Of a DNA stretch of 64,000 nucleotides, positions 46,639 to 56,351 are shown one piece after another. This DNA comes from Thiohalomonas denitrificans. GTDB lineage: Bacteria > Pseudomonadota > Gammaproteobacteria > Thiohalomonadales > Thiohalomonadaceae. Every line of letters starts with the position of its first letter. The stretch's first letter is position 1. The stretch covers positions 231,203 to 295,202 of the forward strand of contig NZ_FMWD01000005.1 in the NCBI RefSeq assembly GCF_900102855.1. Reading direction: 5' to 3'. Made by a program: the position numbers and the translations under genes. The notes under the pieces were generated by a model. The model had not been told where the DNA came from and made no database searches. It saw nothing but the letters and a program-made list of their open reading frames with translations.

Positions 46639-48048
46639 TCACTTGTCTTCGGCCCGGGCGCGGATCAGCTCCAGCGCCTTGTCGATGCGGCGCAGGGAGG
46701 CTTCGCGTCCCACCAGTCTCAGTGTCTCGTCGATGCCGGGAGAGGCGGCGGTGCCGACCACCGCGACACGCAGCGGCTGCGCCACCTTGCCCATCTTCAG
46801 CTCCAGGGCAGCGGCCACCTGCTCGACAGTGGCGTGCAACGCCTCGGGGGTCCACTCCTCCAGCCCCGCCAATGCCTCCCGCATCCTGGCCAGCGGCTCC
46901 TGGGCCACGGGCCGCAGGTGCTTCTTGGCCGCTGCCGGATCATATTCGTCGAAATCGCGATAGATATACGCACATTGCAGCGCCATCTCGGCCAGCGTGC
47001 TGGTGCGCTCGCGGTAGGCGATGACCACTTCCACCGGATCGGGACCAACAGATGGATCAATGTCCAGCTTGCCGAGCTGGTAGCTCAGGTGGCGAGCCAC
47101 ATAGGTCGGATCGAGACTCTTCATATAGTGCTGATTCAGCCACTGCAGCTTACTGAGATTGAGAGCCGAGGCCGAATGGTTGATGTCGCAGATATCGAAC
47201 AGGCGGACCATCTCCTCCAGCTCGAAGATCTCCTGGTCGCCGTGGGACCAGCCGAGGCGTGCCAGATAGTTGATCAGCGCCTCCGGCAGGTAGCCCTCCT
47301 CCCGGTAATCGGTGACGCTGGCGGCACCGTGGCGCTTGGAGAGCTTCTGACCATCCTCGCCGAGGATCATCGGAAGGTGGGCATAGGTCGGCGGCTCGAC
47401 GCCCAGCGCCCGCAGGATATTGATTTGGCGCGGCGTGTTGTTGAGATGGTCGTCGCCGCGGACCACATGGGAGATTTCCATATCCATGTCATCCACCACC
47501 ACTACAAAATTGTAGGTGGGACTGCCATCGCTGCGCCGGATGATCAGATCGTCCAGCTCGGCATTACTGAATACAACCTTGCCGCGGACCATGTCATTCA
47601 CCACCACGCTACCTTCGGTCGGACTCAGAAAGCGGATCACGTGGGGCTCGTTCGGATCGATCGCCTGCCCGAGGCAGCGGCGGTCATAGCGCGGCTTCTG
47701 TTTCCTCGCGATCTGCTCCTCGCGCAGCTCCTCGATGCGCTCCTTCGGGCAGTTGCAGCGGTACGCCAGGCCCTTGTCGAGCAGCTGCTGCGTCACCTCT
47801 GCATAGCGGTCGAAGCGATGGGTCTGAAAAAACGGTCCCTCGTCGTACTCCAGGCCCAACCAGGTCATACCCTCGAGGATCACATTGACCGACTCGGCGG
47901 TAGAGCGTTCCAGGTCGGTATCCTCGATGCGCAGCACGAACTTGCCGCCGTGGCGTCGTGCATACAGCCAGGAGAAGAGCGCCGTACGGGCGCCGCCTAT
48001 GTGGAGGTAACCGGTAGGGCTGGGGGCGAATCGCGTTTTGATACTCAT
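46639..48048 (-). CDS. gltX: Glutamyl-tRNA synthetase
   Basis: A 469-aa class I enzyme. HIGH motif: [23 protein letters not shown] motif: [22 protein letters not shown] follows the usual ERS pattern. The ATG at 48048 is chosen over an upstream in-frame start because similarity begins at [13 protein letters not shown]. It lies upstream of glnS and close to the third tRNA-Glu gene. Whether the enzyme also aminoacylates tRNA-Gln is unlikely, given that glnS is present. Confidence 0.97.
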   Translation of the reverse strand: MSIKTRFAPSPTGYLHIGGARTALFSWLYARRHGGKFVLRIEDTDLERSTAESVNVILEGMTWLGLEYDEGPFFQTHRFDRYAEVTQQLLDKGLAYRCNCPKERIEELREEQIARKQKPRYDRRCLGQAIDPNEPHVIRFLSPTEGSVVVNDMVRGKVVFSNAELDDLIIRRSDGSPTYNFVVVVDDMDMEISHVVRGDDHLNNTPRQINILRALGVEPPTYAHLPMILGEDGQKLSKRHGAASVTDYREEGYLPEALINYLARLGWSHGDQEIFELEEMVRLFDICDINHSASALNLSKLQWLNQHYMKSLDPTYVARHLSYQLGKLDIDPSVGPDPVEVVIAYRERTSTLAEMALQCAYIYRDFDEYDPAAAKKHLRPVAQEPLARMREALAGLEEWTPEALHATVEQVAAALELKMGKVAQPLRVAVVGTAASPGIDETLRLVGREASLRRIDKALELIRARAEDK

Positions 48049-48073
48049 AGAATCCGTCGTGTTTGGTTTGAGG

Positions 48074-48496
48074 CTATTTTTTGTCAATCACTTTCTGATC
48101 GGTCGCGCCATACGGAAAGCGCAGGTGTCCGTAACGGATCACCAGCACGGCCAGCCCGAGCACCAGCACGGCACCAGCCACCGCCAGGATGCGCCACCCA
48201 TCCATCGCCTTCATGTCAAGAATAAGATAGCGCGCCAACGCCACCATACCGATGTACAGGGGCATGCGCACCGGGAGCTGACCGGAGTTCCAGTAGCTGG
48301 CAACCATCGCCACCACTTCAAGATATATGAACATCAGCAGCAGATCGGCCAGACGAACCGTGCCGCTCTCCACCATGTGCCAGATCTCCTGCCCGGCTGC
48401 CACAATAGTGGCCAACAGGATGATGAAGAGGCCGATGTCCTCGACCACCCCCACCGCTTGCTGGCCCAGCCGGCGCACCCCCTGCTTCTCAGCCAT
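48074..48496 (-). CDS. PsiE-family membrane protein
   Basis: A 140-aa protein with four predicted helices ([56 protein letters not shown], and [18 protein letters not shown]). The pattern matches PsiE, a phosphate-starvation-inducible inner-membrane protein of unknown function. ATG 48496 is chosen over a TTG two codons upstream. Twenty-five bases separate it from gltX, so it may share that transcript. Confidence 0.82.
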   Translation of the reverse strand: MAEKQGVRRLGQQAVGVVEDIGLFIILLATIVAAGQEIWHMVESGTVRLADLLLMFIYLEVVAMVASYWNSGQLPVRMPLYIGMVALARYLILDMKAMDGWRILAVAGAVLVLGLAVLVIRYGHLRFPYGATDQKVIDKK

Positions 48497-48614
48497 TTCC
48501 AAAGTCCCGATGGCAAAAACAGGAAGTATACATTGGAAGCGCGTACATCCGCGAAAACCCGACCCAACGGTTTGACCACAGCCGGCAGGATGTATATCAT
48601 CTGCGGCCTTCTTC

Positions 48615-48686
48615 GGGCGGTTAGCTCAGCGGGAGAGCACTGCCTTCACACGGCAGGGGTCACTGGTTCAATCCCAGTACCGCCCA
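48615..48686 (+). tRNA. tRNA-Val (CAC)
   Basis: Cloverleaf on the plus strand: acceptor GGGCGGT/ACCGCCC, D-arm GCTC...GAGC, anticodon stem CTGCC/GGCAG with loop TTCACAC giving CAC, T-arm ACTGG/CCAGT, encoded CCA at 48687-48689. Confidence 0.96.
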
Positions 48687-48699
48687 CCAGAAAATCAGA

Positions 48700-48730
48700 G
48701 GGTTACAGAGCAATCTGTAACCCTTTTTTC
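48700..48730 (+). terminator. Terminator after tRNA-Val
   Basis: GGGTTACAGA and TCTGTAACCC pair around GCAA and are followed by TTTTTTCG. Confidence 0.92.
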
Positions 48731-48840
48731 GTTTTTGGGCATTTTTGGACAAAACGGAAGTTGAGGCGCTATTAGAGGAGATAATTCCTTGAAAGCCCGT
48801 GGCAACGGTCCCAGACGCAACAATGACATCTTGTTGCCGG

Positions 48841-48918
48841 CGTAGGGCGGATAAGCGTCAGCGCATCCGCCGTTTTCAGCCATATTGGTGGATGCGCTTC
48901 GCTTATCCACCCTTCCCA
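48841..48918. repeat. Palindromic repeat (GTAGGGCGGATAAGC family), copy 1
   Basis: GTAGGGCGGATAAGCG...GCGCATCCGCC faces GGTGGATGCGC...CGCTTATCCACCC around a short centre. A close relative is at 60011-60091. This is a common intergenic palindrome type of proteobacteria. Confidence 0.7.
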
Positions 48919-49057
48919 CAGACAGGCCACGAAGGCCTCTCCCAGGCTGAGAAGGCGCGCAGGTGGTGTTCATTGTATGTGAGGCCCGATCGGGGCGGTC
49001 AAAACTCGAGCCGAGCCGGTAGAGATGCCTCATGCATGACGTACTGATCCCTTCCCC

Positions 49058-50680
49058 CTATCGGCGGTCAATGCCAGAAGAGTCGAGGCGGGAGGTGACA
49101 CGGTCATCACCTCCCACCAGCTCCGCGGTCAGCTTGCGGGCATGGGCCAGCTGCTCCTTCGCAAGGTGATAGTACCGGGGATGGCTGGCGTCATGGAAAA
49201 CCTCGGCAACGGCCTCAAAATCGGCAACCGCCTGGAGAGATATCTCGATGTCCCGTGTCCGCTCGGCCAGGCCCCGGCGCGCACTGCCCAGGTTTGCGCA
49301 GGTCATGGCCCAGGCGAGGGGTTTGCCCTCGCGGGACAACTCCTGCAGCGCATTTTCGTAGGCGGTGACCGCTTCGCCCAGAAAGCTGGTGTCATTTTCT
49401 TGCTCGCCGAGTTTGTGGAGTGCGGCGCCCAGGTTGTTCTGGATCAGGGCCCACTCCGCAGGCCACTGCTCGCGGGTCAACAGCGTCAGCGCGCTGCGGT
49501 AGGCGGAGACTGCCTGTTCCAGTGCCCGCGGGTCGCCGTCCTGCTCGCCACGCACCCGTAACGCGGACGCCAGGCTGTTCTCGGTCCTGGCCCAATCGAG
49601 CGGCGCCCGTTCCCGGGTCCATTCGGTCAGCGCCTGCTGATAGGCGGCGACGGAGCGCGCCACGATGGCGCTGTCGTGCTTGAGCTGGCCCAGGGTCAAC
49701 AGGGCCGTGCCCAGATGGTACTGGGTCATTGCCCAGTCCCAGGGGGTTCGTTCCCGATCGCGCGCCTCGATCGCACGCTCGAATTCCGAGACCGCGAGCT
49801 CCAGCATGTCGAGGTCCTGTTGGCGCTGGGCAAGGAGGCCGAGTGCATTGGCAAGACCGTGCCGGCTTGCGGCCCACTCCATCGGTGTCTGCTCACGACT
49901 GCGTTCACCCAGGGCATTCTCGAACGCCTCCACGGACCGCTCCAACAGACGGATTCCTCGCCCGCGCTGGCCCAGGATACCGAGCGCATTGCCGAGCGCA
50001 TGTTGTGTGGCCGACCAGTCGGCCGGCCGTTCGGATCGGGGGGCCAGCGGCAGCACGCTGTTCTCGTAGAGTTCGACCGCTTCTTGCAGGGCCTCGTCTT
50101 CGCCATATTCCCGGCCCAACTCATCCAGCACCGCGGCCCGCCCATATTCGAACTGCCACTGCATCGCCGCGTCGAGGCCCGGCACCTTCGCCACTTTGGC
50201 GTAGAGCTCAGCGGCCTTGCGATGAAGCTGCGCTGCCGCGGCCACTTCTGCCTGCCCGGCGGCGATGGACGCAACCCTTCCGGGTGTTGCGGCACTGTCC
50301 TGCAGGCAGTGCGCAAGGGCTTCGCCGAATGCCTGCTCGGCCGCTTCCAGCGAGAACGACGGGCCGGCCTGCAGTGCCTGCCGGGCAAGCGCTACCGCAG
50401 CGGCGGTTTCACCGGCCGGGAGCTCTCCTGCCAGATCGCGAAAGGCGTGGGAACGGAGGTTGTCGAGGCGGGAACACGCTTGTCGCAGCACGCCGGGCAG
50501 TTGCTGGCGCGTTGCGCCACTGGCCCGGGCGCAAGCAACAAGAGAAGCCAGCTCGGAGGCATCGAGACCCTGCTCTTTCCCAAGGGCGTCGATATCCTCG
50601 TGATGCTCTGTCGAGCCGGTGTTTGCACGACCGGGCTCGCTTGACTCGATCGTTGACATGGAAGCTGTATCAATGGGCAT
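49058..50680 (-). CDS. Tetratricopeptide-repeat protein
   Basis: A 540-aa cytoplasmic protein of unknown partner. After a variable N-terminal region (1-130) come about seven imperfect repeats of roughly 50 residues (170-510), each with a pattern such as DWAxTQxxLGxAL, LxxAVxxYxxAL and xxxRExxPxxWA, for example WAMTQYHLGTALLTLGQL and WALIQNNLGAALHKLGEQ. This long-repeat TPR subtype is common in large-genome bacteria and acts as a protein scaffold. No signal peptide or transmembrane segment. Neighbours (tRNA-Val and the apr operon) do not suggest a role. The gene upstream is oriented the other way only through repeats, so it is a single-gene unit. Confidence 0.85.
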   Translation of the reverse strand: MPIDTASMSTIESSEPGRANTGSTEHHEDIDALGKEQGLDASELASLVACARASGATRQQLPGVLRQACSRLDNLRSHAFRDLAGELPAGETAAAVALARQALQAGPSFSLEAAEQAFGEALAHCLQDSAATPGRVASIAAGQAEVAAAAQLHRKAAELYAKVAKVPGLDAAMQWQFEYGRAAVLDELGREYGEDEALQEAVELYENSVLPLAPRSERPADWSATQHALGNALGILGQRGRGIRLLERSVEAFENALGERSREQTPMEWAASRHGLANALGLLAQRQQDLDMLELAVSEFERAIEARDRERTPWDWAMTQYHLGTALLTLGQLKHDSAIVARSVAAYQQALTEWTRERAPLDWARTENSLASALRVRGEQDGDPRALEQAVSAYRSALTLLTREQWPAEWALIQNNLGAALHKLGEQENDTSFLGEAVTAYENALQELSREGKPLAWAMTCANLGSARRGLAERTRDIEISLQAVADFEAVAEVFHDASHPRYYHLAKEQLAHARKLTAELVGGDDRVTSRLDSSGIDRR

Positions 50681-50698
50681 CGGTGCCTACCTTTTTTC

Positions 50699-50803
50699 AA
50701 GGCCACGGAGGGCACGGAGAACACGGAGAAAACCAATCCAACCACAGGGGACACGGGAGATTAATGCACTTCTCAGTGCACTCCGTGCCCTCTGTGGTTT
50801 TAT
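50699..50803. repeat. Dispersed 'CCACAGAGG' palindromic repeat, copy 3
   Basis: GCCACGGAGGGCACGGAG and GCACTCCGTGCCCTCTGTGG form the inverted arms, with AACCACAGGGGACACGGG inside. It sits at the 3' end of aprA and may serve as the operon's transcript end. Confidence 0.65.
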
Positions 50804-50805
50804 GA

Positions 50806-52638
50806 CTAGTCCACGATGTGATAGACCGGGGCCTTCTCCATGGTCCACTCACCGGATTCCGGGTCACGCCGCGAAACGGTAAGGACATGCCAGTTATCAT
50901 CGTCCAGTTGCGGGTGGTCGCCACGGTAGTAGTAACCCGGCCAACGCGTCTCCTGGCGGAACAGCGTGTGATGAACGACACACTCCGAAGCGAGTGCCCG
51001 GTGCTTGAGCTCCCAGGCACGCTGCAACTGATGCAGGTCTTCAGCCCCGATGTGTTCCAGGTCTTCTTGCAGGATCCGCAGATGCTCCAGCCCGCGTTTG
51101 AGCAGGGGCTCGTTGGTCATGTAGTTGACCGTGATGCCGCCGGCATACTCGTCCATGATTTTCTCGAGGCGCTGCAGACCGTGGATCGGCAGGATATAGC
51201 TGGGCGAAACGGTACCGGCGACGATCTCGTTGCGTCCGATCTCGTAGTTCTCGAGTGGTTTGTAGATCTGTTCGCGCAACTCCTCGATCTGCTTTTCGGA
51301 GACATTGACCCTGTCGTTGGCGTGGTCCCTGACATATTTGACCGCCGCCTTGGCAGCGAGTCGGCCCTCGGTGAATGAACCCGAGGAGAACGCATGCGCC
51401 GTGCCCCCCAGTGCGTCGCCGGCACCGAACAGCCCCTCCACGGTCATCATCCGGTTGTAACCCCAGAAATACTCGTCGGGAGAGATATCCTCCGGTCCGC
51501 TGGCCCAGGCCCCGGAACAGGTGGCGTGGGAACCCATCACGTAGGGCTCCGAGGTGGTCAGTTCGGGATTGACGTATTTCGGATCGATATCCTGGGATGC
51601 CCACACGACTGCCTGGCCCACGGTCATGCCGAGGAAGTTTTCCCAGCCCACGGTCTCCTTGTGCGGATCCTGGAACGCTTCCTTCGTCACCATGTGGATG
51701 GGGCCGCGGCCGGCCGCCACTTCCCGTACGAAGGCGTGATTACGCAGGCACGTGGGAGTCGGGTGGTGATCGATATAGGGACCCACCATCGACTTCAGTT
51801 CGTCATACCACTTGGACTCATACTCTTCGCCGTAGGCGTTCTGCGTATAGGTCTTGAGATGCAGGAAGTAGGCACCGACCGGACCGTACCCGTCCTTGAA
51901 ACGGGCCAGGACGATGCGGTTCTCCATCTGGGTCATCTTGGCGCCGACCTGAATCGGCAGCGCATAGGCCGAGGCACTACTCCAGGGCGCATACCAGGTC
52001 CGTCCCATCCCCTCGCCCACCGAGCGCGGCTTGAAGATGTGCGAGGCACCACCGGCGCCGATGATGACCGTCTTGGCCTTGTACACATGCAGATCGCCCG
52101 TGCGCACATTAAAGCCGATGGCACCGCCTACCGTGTTCGGCCTGCTCTCATCCATCAACAGGTGCGTCACCATGATGCGGTTGTCGATCTTGTCGGCGGA
52201 CTTGCGCGCGGCCTCGGCGACGATCGGCTTGTAACTCTCGCCGTGGATCATGATCTGCCACTTGCCCTCACGCTGGTAACGGCCCGTCTCCGGATCGCGC
52301 ATGATGGGCAGACCCCACTCTTCGAACTGGTGAACCGCGGAATCCACGTGTCGGGCCATGTCATAGGCAAGGTCCTCGCGCACCATGCCCATCAGGTCAT
52401 TCCGTGCATAACGTACGTGATCCTCGGGCTGATTCTCGCCCCAACGCATGCCCATGTAGCAGTTGATGGCGTACAGGCCCTGGGCCACGGCGCCACTGCG
52501 ATCGATGTTGGCCTTCTCAGCCACCACGATTTTCAGGTCGCGCCCCCAGTAGCGGGCTTCGTAGGCGGCACCGGTGCCCCCCATGCCGCCGCCGACCACC
52601 AAAATATCGCACTCTTCGAAAACCGTATTGAAGCCCAT
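50806..52638 (-). CDS. aprA: Adenylylsulfate (APS) reductase alpha subunit
   Basis: A 610-aa FAD protein that in sulfur oxidisers runs in reverse, joining sulfite and AMP to form APS. N-terminal FAD-binding motif: ILVVGGGMGGTGAAYEARY, then RSGAVAQGLYAINCYMG, typical of AprA. Length is slightly below the sulfate-reducer form, as expected for the oxidiser lineage. The ATG at 52638 overlaps the aprB stop (TGATG), so the two subunits are translated together. The operon runs aprM-aprB-aprA. No Sat (ATP sulfurylase) gene is present in the window. Confidence 0.96.
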   Translation of the reverse strand: MGFNTVFEECDILVVGGGMGGTGAAYEARYWGRDLKIVVAEKANIDRSGAVAQGLYAINCYMGMRWGENQPEDHVRYARNDLMGMVREDLAYDMARHVDSAVHQFEEWGLPIMRDPETGRYQREGKWQIMIHGESYKPIVAEAARKSADKIDNRIMVTHLLMDESRPNTVGGAIGFNVRTGDLHVYKAKTVIIGAGGASHIFKPRSVGEGMGRTWYAPWSSASAYALPIQVGAKMTQMENRIVLARFKDGYGPVGAYFLHLKTYTQNAYGEEYESKWYDELKSMVGPYIDHHPTPTCLRNHAFVREVAAGRGPIHMVTKEAFQDPHKETVGWENFLGMTVGQAVVWASQDIDPKYVNPELTTSEPYVMGSHATCSGAWASGPEDISPDEYFWGYNRMMTVEGLFGAGDALGGTAHAFSSGSFTEGRLAAKAAVKYVRDHANDRVNVSEKQIEELREQIYKPLENYEIGRNEIVAGTVSPSYILPIHGLQRLEKIMDEYAGGITVNYMTNEPLLKRGLEHLRILQEDLEHIGAEDLHQLQRAWELKHRALASECVVHHTLFRQETRWPGYYYRGDHPQLDDDNWHVLTVSRRDPESGEWTMEKAPVYHIVD

Positions 52639-53108
52639 CAGTAATATACCCCCTGCTTGAATTTGGATTTATCAATCGTGGGTAAGCCCCCTTCGACCTT
52701 GAGCCCGTCGGGCTCGTGGCAGAGCAGCGGAGAGTCGAGTTCCTTCTCATCGGGAATCTCGTACTCCGCGAGCTTCGGGATCTTCTCGCCCCAGGGTTGG
52801 GTAGTGATGGGTGAGACGAAGTCTTTGATGCGACCATCCCGGAACTTGATACGCCAGGAGATGGTGCCCTTTTCCTCCTCGCGCAGTACCCGAACGCTGT
52901 GTCCCAGTGGCGCAAAATCGGCATAGCCCCTGACATCGATGGCGTTCATCGGGCAGGCCTTCACGCAGGAGTAGCATTCCCAGCAGAAATTGGGCTCGAT
53001 GTTGTAGGCCCGCCGGTAGGTCTTGTCGATGTGCATGATGTCCGAGGGACAAATATCCACACAGTGTCCGCAGCCGTCACACCGGGTCATGTAAACAAAT
53101 GTCGGCAT
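52638..53108 (-). CDS. aprB: APS reductase beta subunit
   Basis: A 156-aa iron-sulfur partner of AprA. Two [4Fe-4S] clusters are signalled by CDGCGHCVDICP and CWECYSCVKACP; the C-terminal tail (from about 70) is the extended arm that wraps AprA. It passes electrons between the FAD subunit and the membrane acceptor. Middle gene of aprMBA. Confidence 0.96.
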   Translation of the reverse strand: MPTFVYMTRCDGCGHCVDICPSDIMHIDKTYRRAYNIEPNFCWECYSCVKACPMNAIDVRGYADFAPLGHSVRVLREEEKGTISWRIKFRDGRIKDFVSPITTQPWGEKIPKLAEYEIPDEKELDSPLLCHEPDGLKVEGGLPTIDKSKFKQGVYY

Positions 53109-53146
53109 TTCGAAATCCTCCAGATTTCCAGGTTTTTCGTTTTTGC

Positions 53147-53938
53147 TTAATAGTGACGAGGCGCTTCGCGCTTGATGCCAAGACCAAACTGTTCCGGTTT
53201 GTCCGCGGGTGGCGGCAGGTTCTGGCGGGAGCCGTCGGCTTCACCGAGGTGGCGCTGATAGGCTGCGGCCGGCTTGAAGAACATGTGTGCGAATTTCGAC
53301 CAGGGCACACTGCCGAACAGTACCGTGCTGGCAATGATAAAGAGCGCGAAGAACAGCATGGACCAGAACCCGACACCGGCTCCGGCCTGCACGGCACCCC
53401 AAAGGATAGCGAAGGTCGTCGACCCCAGCAGGGAGAGGACGAACAGGTCCGCTCTGGAGACGCGGTACCAGGGATTGCCCTCGGCAGCCACATCCACACG
53501 GATATTGAACCAGAACCAGTACCCGCCGCCGGCAACCATCAGGGCGCCGAGATACCAGAGTAGCGGCCAAATGGCAGAGGTCACCGCGTCGGCAGCCGTA
53601 AAGACCATGACGAACGTGCTGATGAGAAACAGCACAAAGCCGTACATGGTCAGCAGGTGGGCAATCCTTCGCCTCTGATTGCAGAATTCACCGGAAGCCA
53701 GGACATCATACGCGGCAGTTTTGAGCGCGATGGACGCCTTTTCGCCACCGCCGACCTCACGGGTCCGCGCCTCCCGGGACTTGACGCCGGCCTGAAAGAA
53801 GTACTTGGCGCTTTTCTTGTGCATGACGTCAACCACCGTGCCAGCCACGACGAGCAGGAGCATGACAATCACATAGCTCTGCATGGCCGGCGGTGGAACT
53901 AGCGTGTACAGCTCAGAAAAGGGGTTGGTGGTCAGCAT
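53147..53938 (-). CDS. aprM: APS reductase membrane anchor AprM
   Basis: A 263-aa membrane protein with helices around 22-42, 100-125, 135-155, 175-200 and 205-225. In Allochromatium-type sulfur oxidisers AprM anchors AprBA and transfers electrons to quinone, in place of QmoABC. The pattern AHLLTMYGFVLFLISTFVMV, PWYRVSRADLFVLSLLGSTT and FFKPAAAYQRH resembles that family. The start at 53938 follows GGAGGAAG; a longer frame to 53983 is not needed. It is the first gene of aprMBA, with 38 bases to aprB. Confidence 0.9.
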   Translation of the reverse strand: MLTTNPFSELYTLVPPPAMQSYVIVMLLLVVAGTVVDVMHKKSAKYFFQAGVKSREARTREVGGGEKASIALKTAAYDVLASGEFCNQRRRIAHLLTMYGFVLFLISTFVMVFTAADAVTSAIWPLLWYLGALMVAGGGYWFWFNIRVDVAAEGNPWYRVSRADLFVLSLLGSTTFAILWGAVQAGAGVGFWSMLFFALFIIASTVLFGSVPWSKFAHMFFKPAAAYQRHLGEADGSRQNLPPPADKPEQFGLGIKREAPRHY

Positions 53939-54434
53939 GTTTGCACTTCCTCCGTTGATCCATTTCACGTGCAGTTTGCTCACATCCGGAAGCTTGCTCT
54001 TACAACCCGACCACGAACGCGGAAAGGTTTCTTCCCAGGATTCCCAACATGTGAGTACAGGTAAGCATAGACGCCCCTTGCGTAAAGGTAGATATCGCCT
54101 CTTCTGAACTGGCCATTGAGGAGTCAGGGGGTGGTAACAGGTAGTAAGGGTGGGGTGTGGTGGGCCAATCAGATTTGTTGTGAAATCCGGGACGGGCCCT
54201 ATCCGGATCTATGGGGGGATGCTCGGCGACCGCAGGCAGCGGCCATTTATAAAGGACGCTTTCCACAAACTACAGCCGGGACAGCTGTATCCGGGAAACG
54301 CTGATTACAGGGTGGGAAAACGGCAGGTTAGCGCGTTGGCAGATCCCTGGTCCGATCGGCTCATCGGCAGAATTTACGGGTTTCCCTCTCCCCCGAAGAG
54401 GGAGAGGGAATCCTTTGCTCCTGCCCGAAGGTGC
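53939..54434. other. Intergenic region between fcc and apr operons
   Basis: No gene is recognised. A hairpin CCCTCTCCC/GGGAGAGGG (about 54384-54411) lies 25 bases after the fccB stop on the minus strand but lacks a T-run, so it is a weak candidate terminator. The first 15 bases are the aprM ribosome-binding site. Confidence 0.5.
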
Positions 54435-55730
54435 TCACTCCATCATGTCGTTGATGACATTGCTGAACCAACTATGGGCATAGCTCACTTCCCGCTTGCG
54501 CAGTTCGGGACTGGCATTGGCCGGTGAAACGCCACCCGAGTTAGGTATCGGTTCGATGGAGTTATTGGCGGCATCCAGGGAATAAACCGCGGCAACGGAG
54601 ATGCCGAAGTCTTCCCCGACGATGCTGTAGCAGGTGTTCACGAAGGTGGGATCATCCGGCTCCTGGCCACTGAAGCGCGCCACGATCGCCGCGGCAGCCA
54701 CCTTGGCCTGGGAGTTGGCGGCGTAGGCCGACTTGGGCATCTTGGAGGCACTGGAGGCATCGCCCAGAACATAGATGTCCTTGTGCCGGCTCGATTCGAA
54801 GGTGCGCTTGTCCACCGGACACCAATCGCCCTCCACCAGGTCTGCGGCAAAGGCGATAGCACCAGCCTTTTGCGGCGGGATGATATTGACTACGTCGCCC
54901 TGGAAATCCTCGACGAAGGTCTGCAGGGTGCGGGTCCCGGGGTCTACCGCTTCGACTGCGCCGCCTTCCGCACCGCTTACCCATTCGATCATGCTGTTGT
55001 CGCTGCCGTAACCGTAGAGCTTGGTCCAGCCTTCGACATACAAACCCTGCTTGGAAAAGGCATCCTTCGGGTCGAGGATGATGATCTTGGCGCGAGGCTT
55101 GTGGTGCTTGCAGTACATGGCGATCTGCGAGGCGCGCTCGTAGGGTCCCGGCGGGCACTTGAACGGATTCTGCGGGGCGGCAATGAGCACTTTGCCTCCC
55201 TCAGGCATCGCCTCCAGCTGCCGGCGCAGGGTCAGCGTCTGGGGACCGGCATACCAGGCGTGGGGGATCTCCTCCGCAACGTTCTCGTCGTAGCCTTCAA
55301 TCGCCTCCCACTTGAATCCGATGCCCGGGGAGACCACGCAGGCATCGTAGCTGAATTCTTTGCCCCCATCGGTCTGCACCGTCTTGCTCACCGGGTCGAT
55401 ACCCGACACACGGTCGATGACGACCTCCACGCCATGATTGCGCAGACCGTCATAGCCGAAGGTGAGCGAATCCAGCGTGCGGTCGCCGCTCAGTACCTCG
55501 TTGCTCATAAAGCAGGAGGTATAGTTAGGCTTGGCTTCGATGAGCGTCACCGAAAGGCCCGGGTCGAGCTTGCGCAGATACTTGGCGGCAGTGGCCCCAC
55601 CCACTCCGCCGCCGACGACGACCACCCGGCGGGTGGCACCCATGGCCAGGTACGGAAAGCCCAGGGTCGCACCGAGTACGGCGACACCGCCAGCCGTTCG
55701 CATAAATGCTCTGCGATGGATATCAGTCAT
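54435..55730 (-). CDS. fccB: Flavocytochrome c sulfide dehydrogenase, flavoprotein subunit
   Basis: A 431-aa periplasmic FAD protein that oxidises sulfide to polysulfide/sulfur. Start ATG 55730 begins MTDIHRRAFMRTAGG, a Tat signal with twin Arg (RRAFM). FAD-binding fold: RVVVVGGGVGGATAAKYLR. The redox cysteine is in NYTSCFMSNEVLSG, and the second in PFKCPPGPYERASQIA, both as in FccB/SoxF. Ends with a C-terminal FCSD-like domain. It overlaps the cytochrome subunit gene by eight bases (cytochrome stop at 55723-55725), so the genes are coupled. Confidence 0.93.
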   Translation of the reverse strand: MTDIHRRAFMRTAGGVAVLGATLGFPYLAMGATRRVVVVGGGVGGATAAKYLRKLDPGLSVTLIEAKPNYTSCFMSNEVLSGDRTLDSLTFGYDGLRNHGVEVVIDRVSGIDPVSKTVQTDGGKEFSYDACVVSPGIGFKWEAIEGYDENVAEEIPHAWYAGPQTLTLRRQLEAMPEGGKVLIAAPQNPFKCPPGPYERASQIAMYCKHHKPRAKIIILDPKDAFSKQGLYVEGWTKLYGYGSDNSMIEWVSGAEGGAVEAVDPGTRTLQTFVEDFQGDVVNIIPPQKAGAIAFAADLVEGDWCPVDKRTFESSRHKDIYVLGDASSASKMPKSAYAANSQAKVAAAAIVARFSGQEPDDPTFVNTCYSIVGEDFGISVAAVYSLDAANNSIEPIPNSGGVSPANASPELRKREVSYAHSWFSNVINDMME

Positions 55731-56334
55731 TTTCATTTTCCTCGATCTTCGGGTCGTGCTGGCTGCCGTAATAGTGGATGAGAGCAGGGACGGCCTGCTC
55801 GCCCTCCTCCGCGATTGCCGCATCGACCTTGCGCTCCATCTTGCGAGGCCACTCGCGCTTACCCGCCAGGAAGTCGGACATGGTGAACTCCAGGTAAGGC
55901 ATCCACTGAGCGGCCAGGGTCCCGGCATCACCCGGGCGACCACCCTCTTCATGACACTTTTCGCAGTGCCTCTCGTGCAGCCGGGCACCCTTCGCGGCCA
56001 GGGCCTCGTCGTGGGGCTGCGGCCCCGTATTCAGGCGCTGCCGGGCGAAGAACCAGGCCATATCCTCGATCTGTTCATCGCTGTAGGCCTTGGCGATGCG
56101 GTTCATGATCGTGGCGTTGTGCTGGTCGGCCCGGTAGGCCTGCATCATGTCGATGAAGACCTCCGGGTCCATCCCGGCGATGGAGGGGCTCGATGGCCCC
56201 ACGCTGGAACCATCGGTGCCGTGGCAGCCGGCACAGGTAAAGGCCAGTGCCGACGCCGAGGGCCCGGCAGCGAAGGCGGCTCCGGAGAGCAGCGCCAACA
56301 CGGCCAGAAGGAGATACCGAATATTATTTGTCAT
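55723..56334 (-). CDS. fccA: Dihaem cytochrome c subunit of flavocytochrome c
   Basis: A 203-aa periplasmic cytochrome with a signal peptide (MTNNIRYLLLAVLALLSGAAFA) and two c-type haem motifs, CAGCHGTDG around 36-44 and CEKCHEEGG around 122-130, each in a class I cytochrome-like domain with downstream Met candidates. It is expected to accept electrons from FccB. Translationally coupled to fccB downstream and 17 bases after the multihaem gene upstream, so the three form an operon. Confidence 0.88.
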   Translation of the reverse strand: MTNNIRYLLLAVLALLSGAAFAAGPSASALAFTCAGCHGTDGSSVGPSSPSIAGMDPEVFIDMMQAYRADQHNATIMNRIAKAYSDEQIEDMAWFFARQRLNTGPQPHDEALAAKGARLHERHCEKCHEEGGRPGDAGTLAAQWMPYLEFTMSDFLAGKREWPRKMERKVDAAIAEEGEQAVPALIHYYGSQHDPKIEENEND

Positions 56335-56351
56335 GGTGTCGTCTCTCCTAT

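Noticed and set aside
46613-46855. N-terminal extension of glnS
   Set aside because: The extra frame overlaps the gltX 3' end, has no similarity to GlnRS and begins well before the normal MGNETTAP start.
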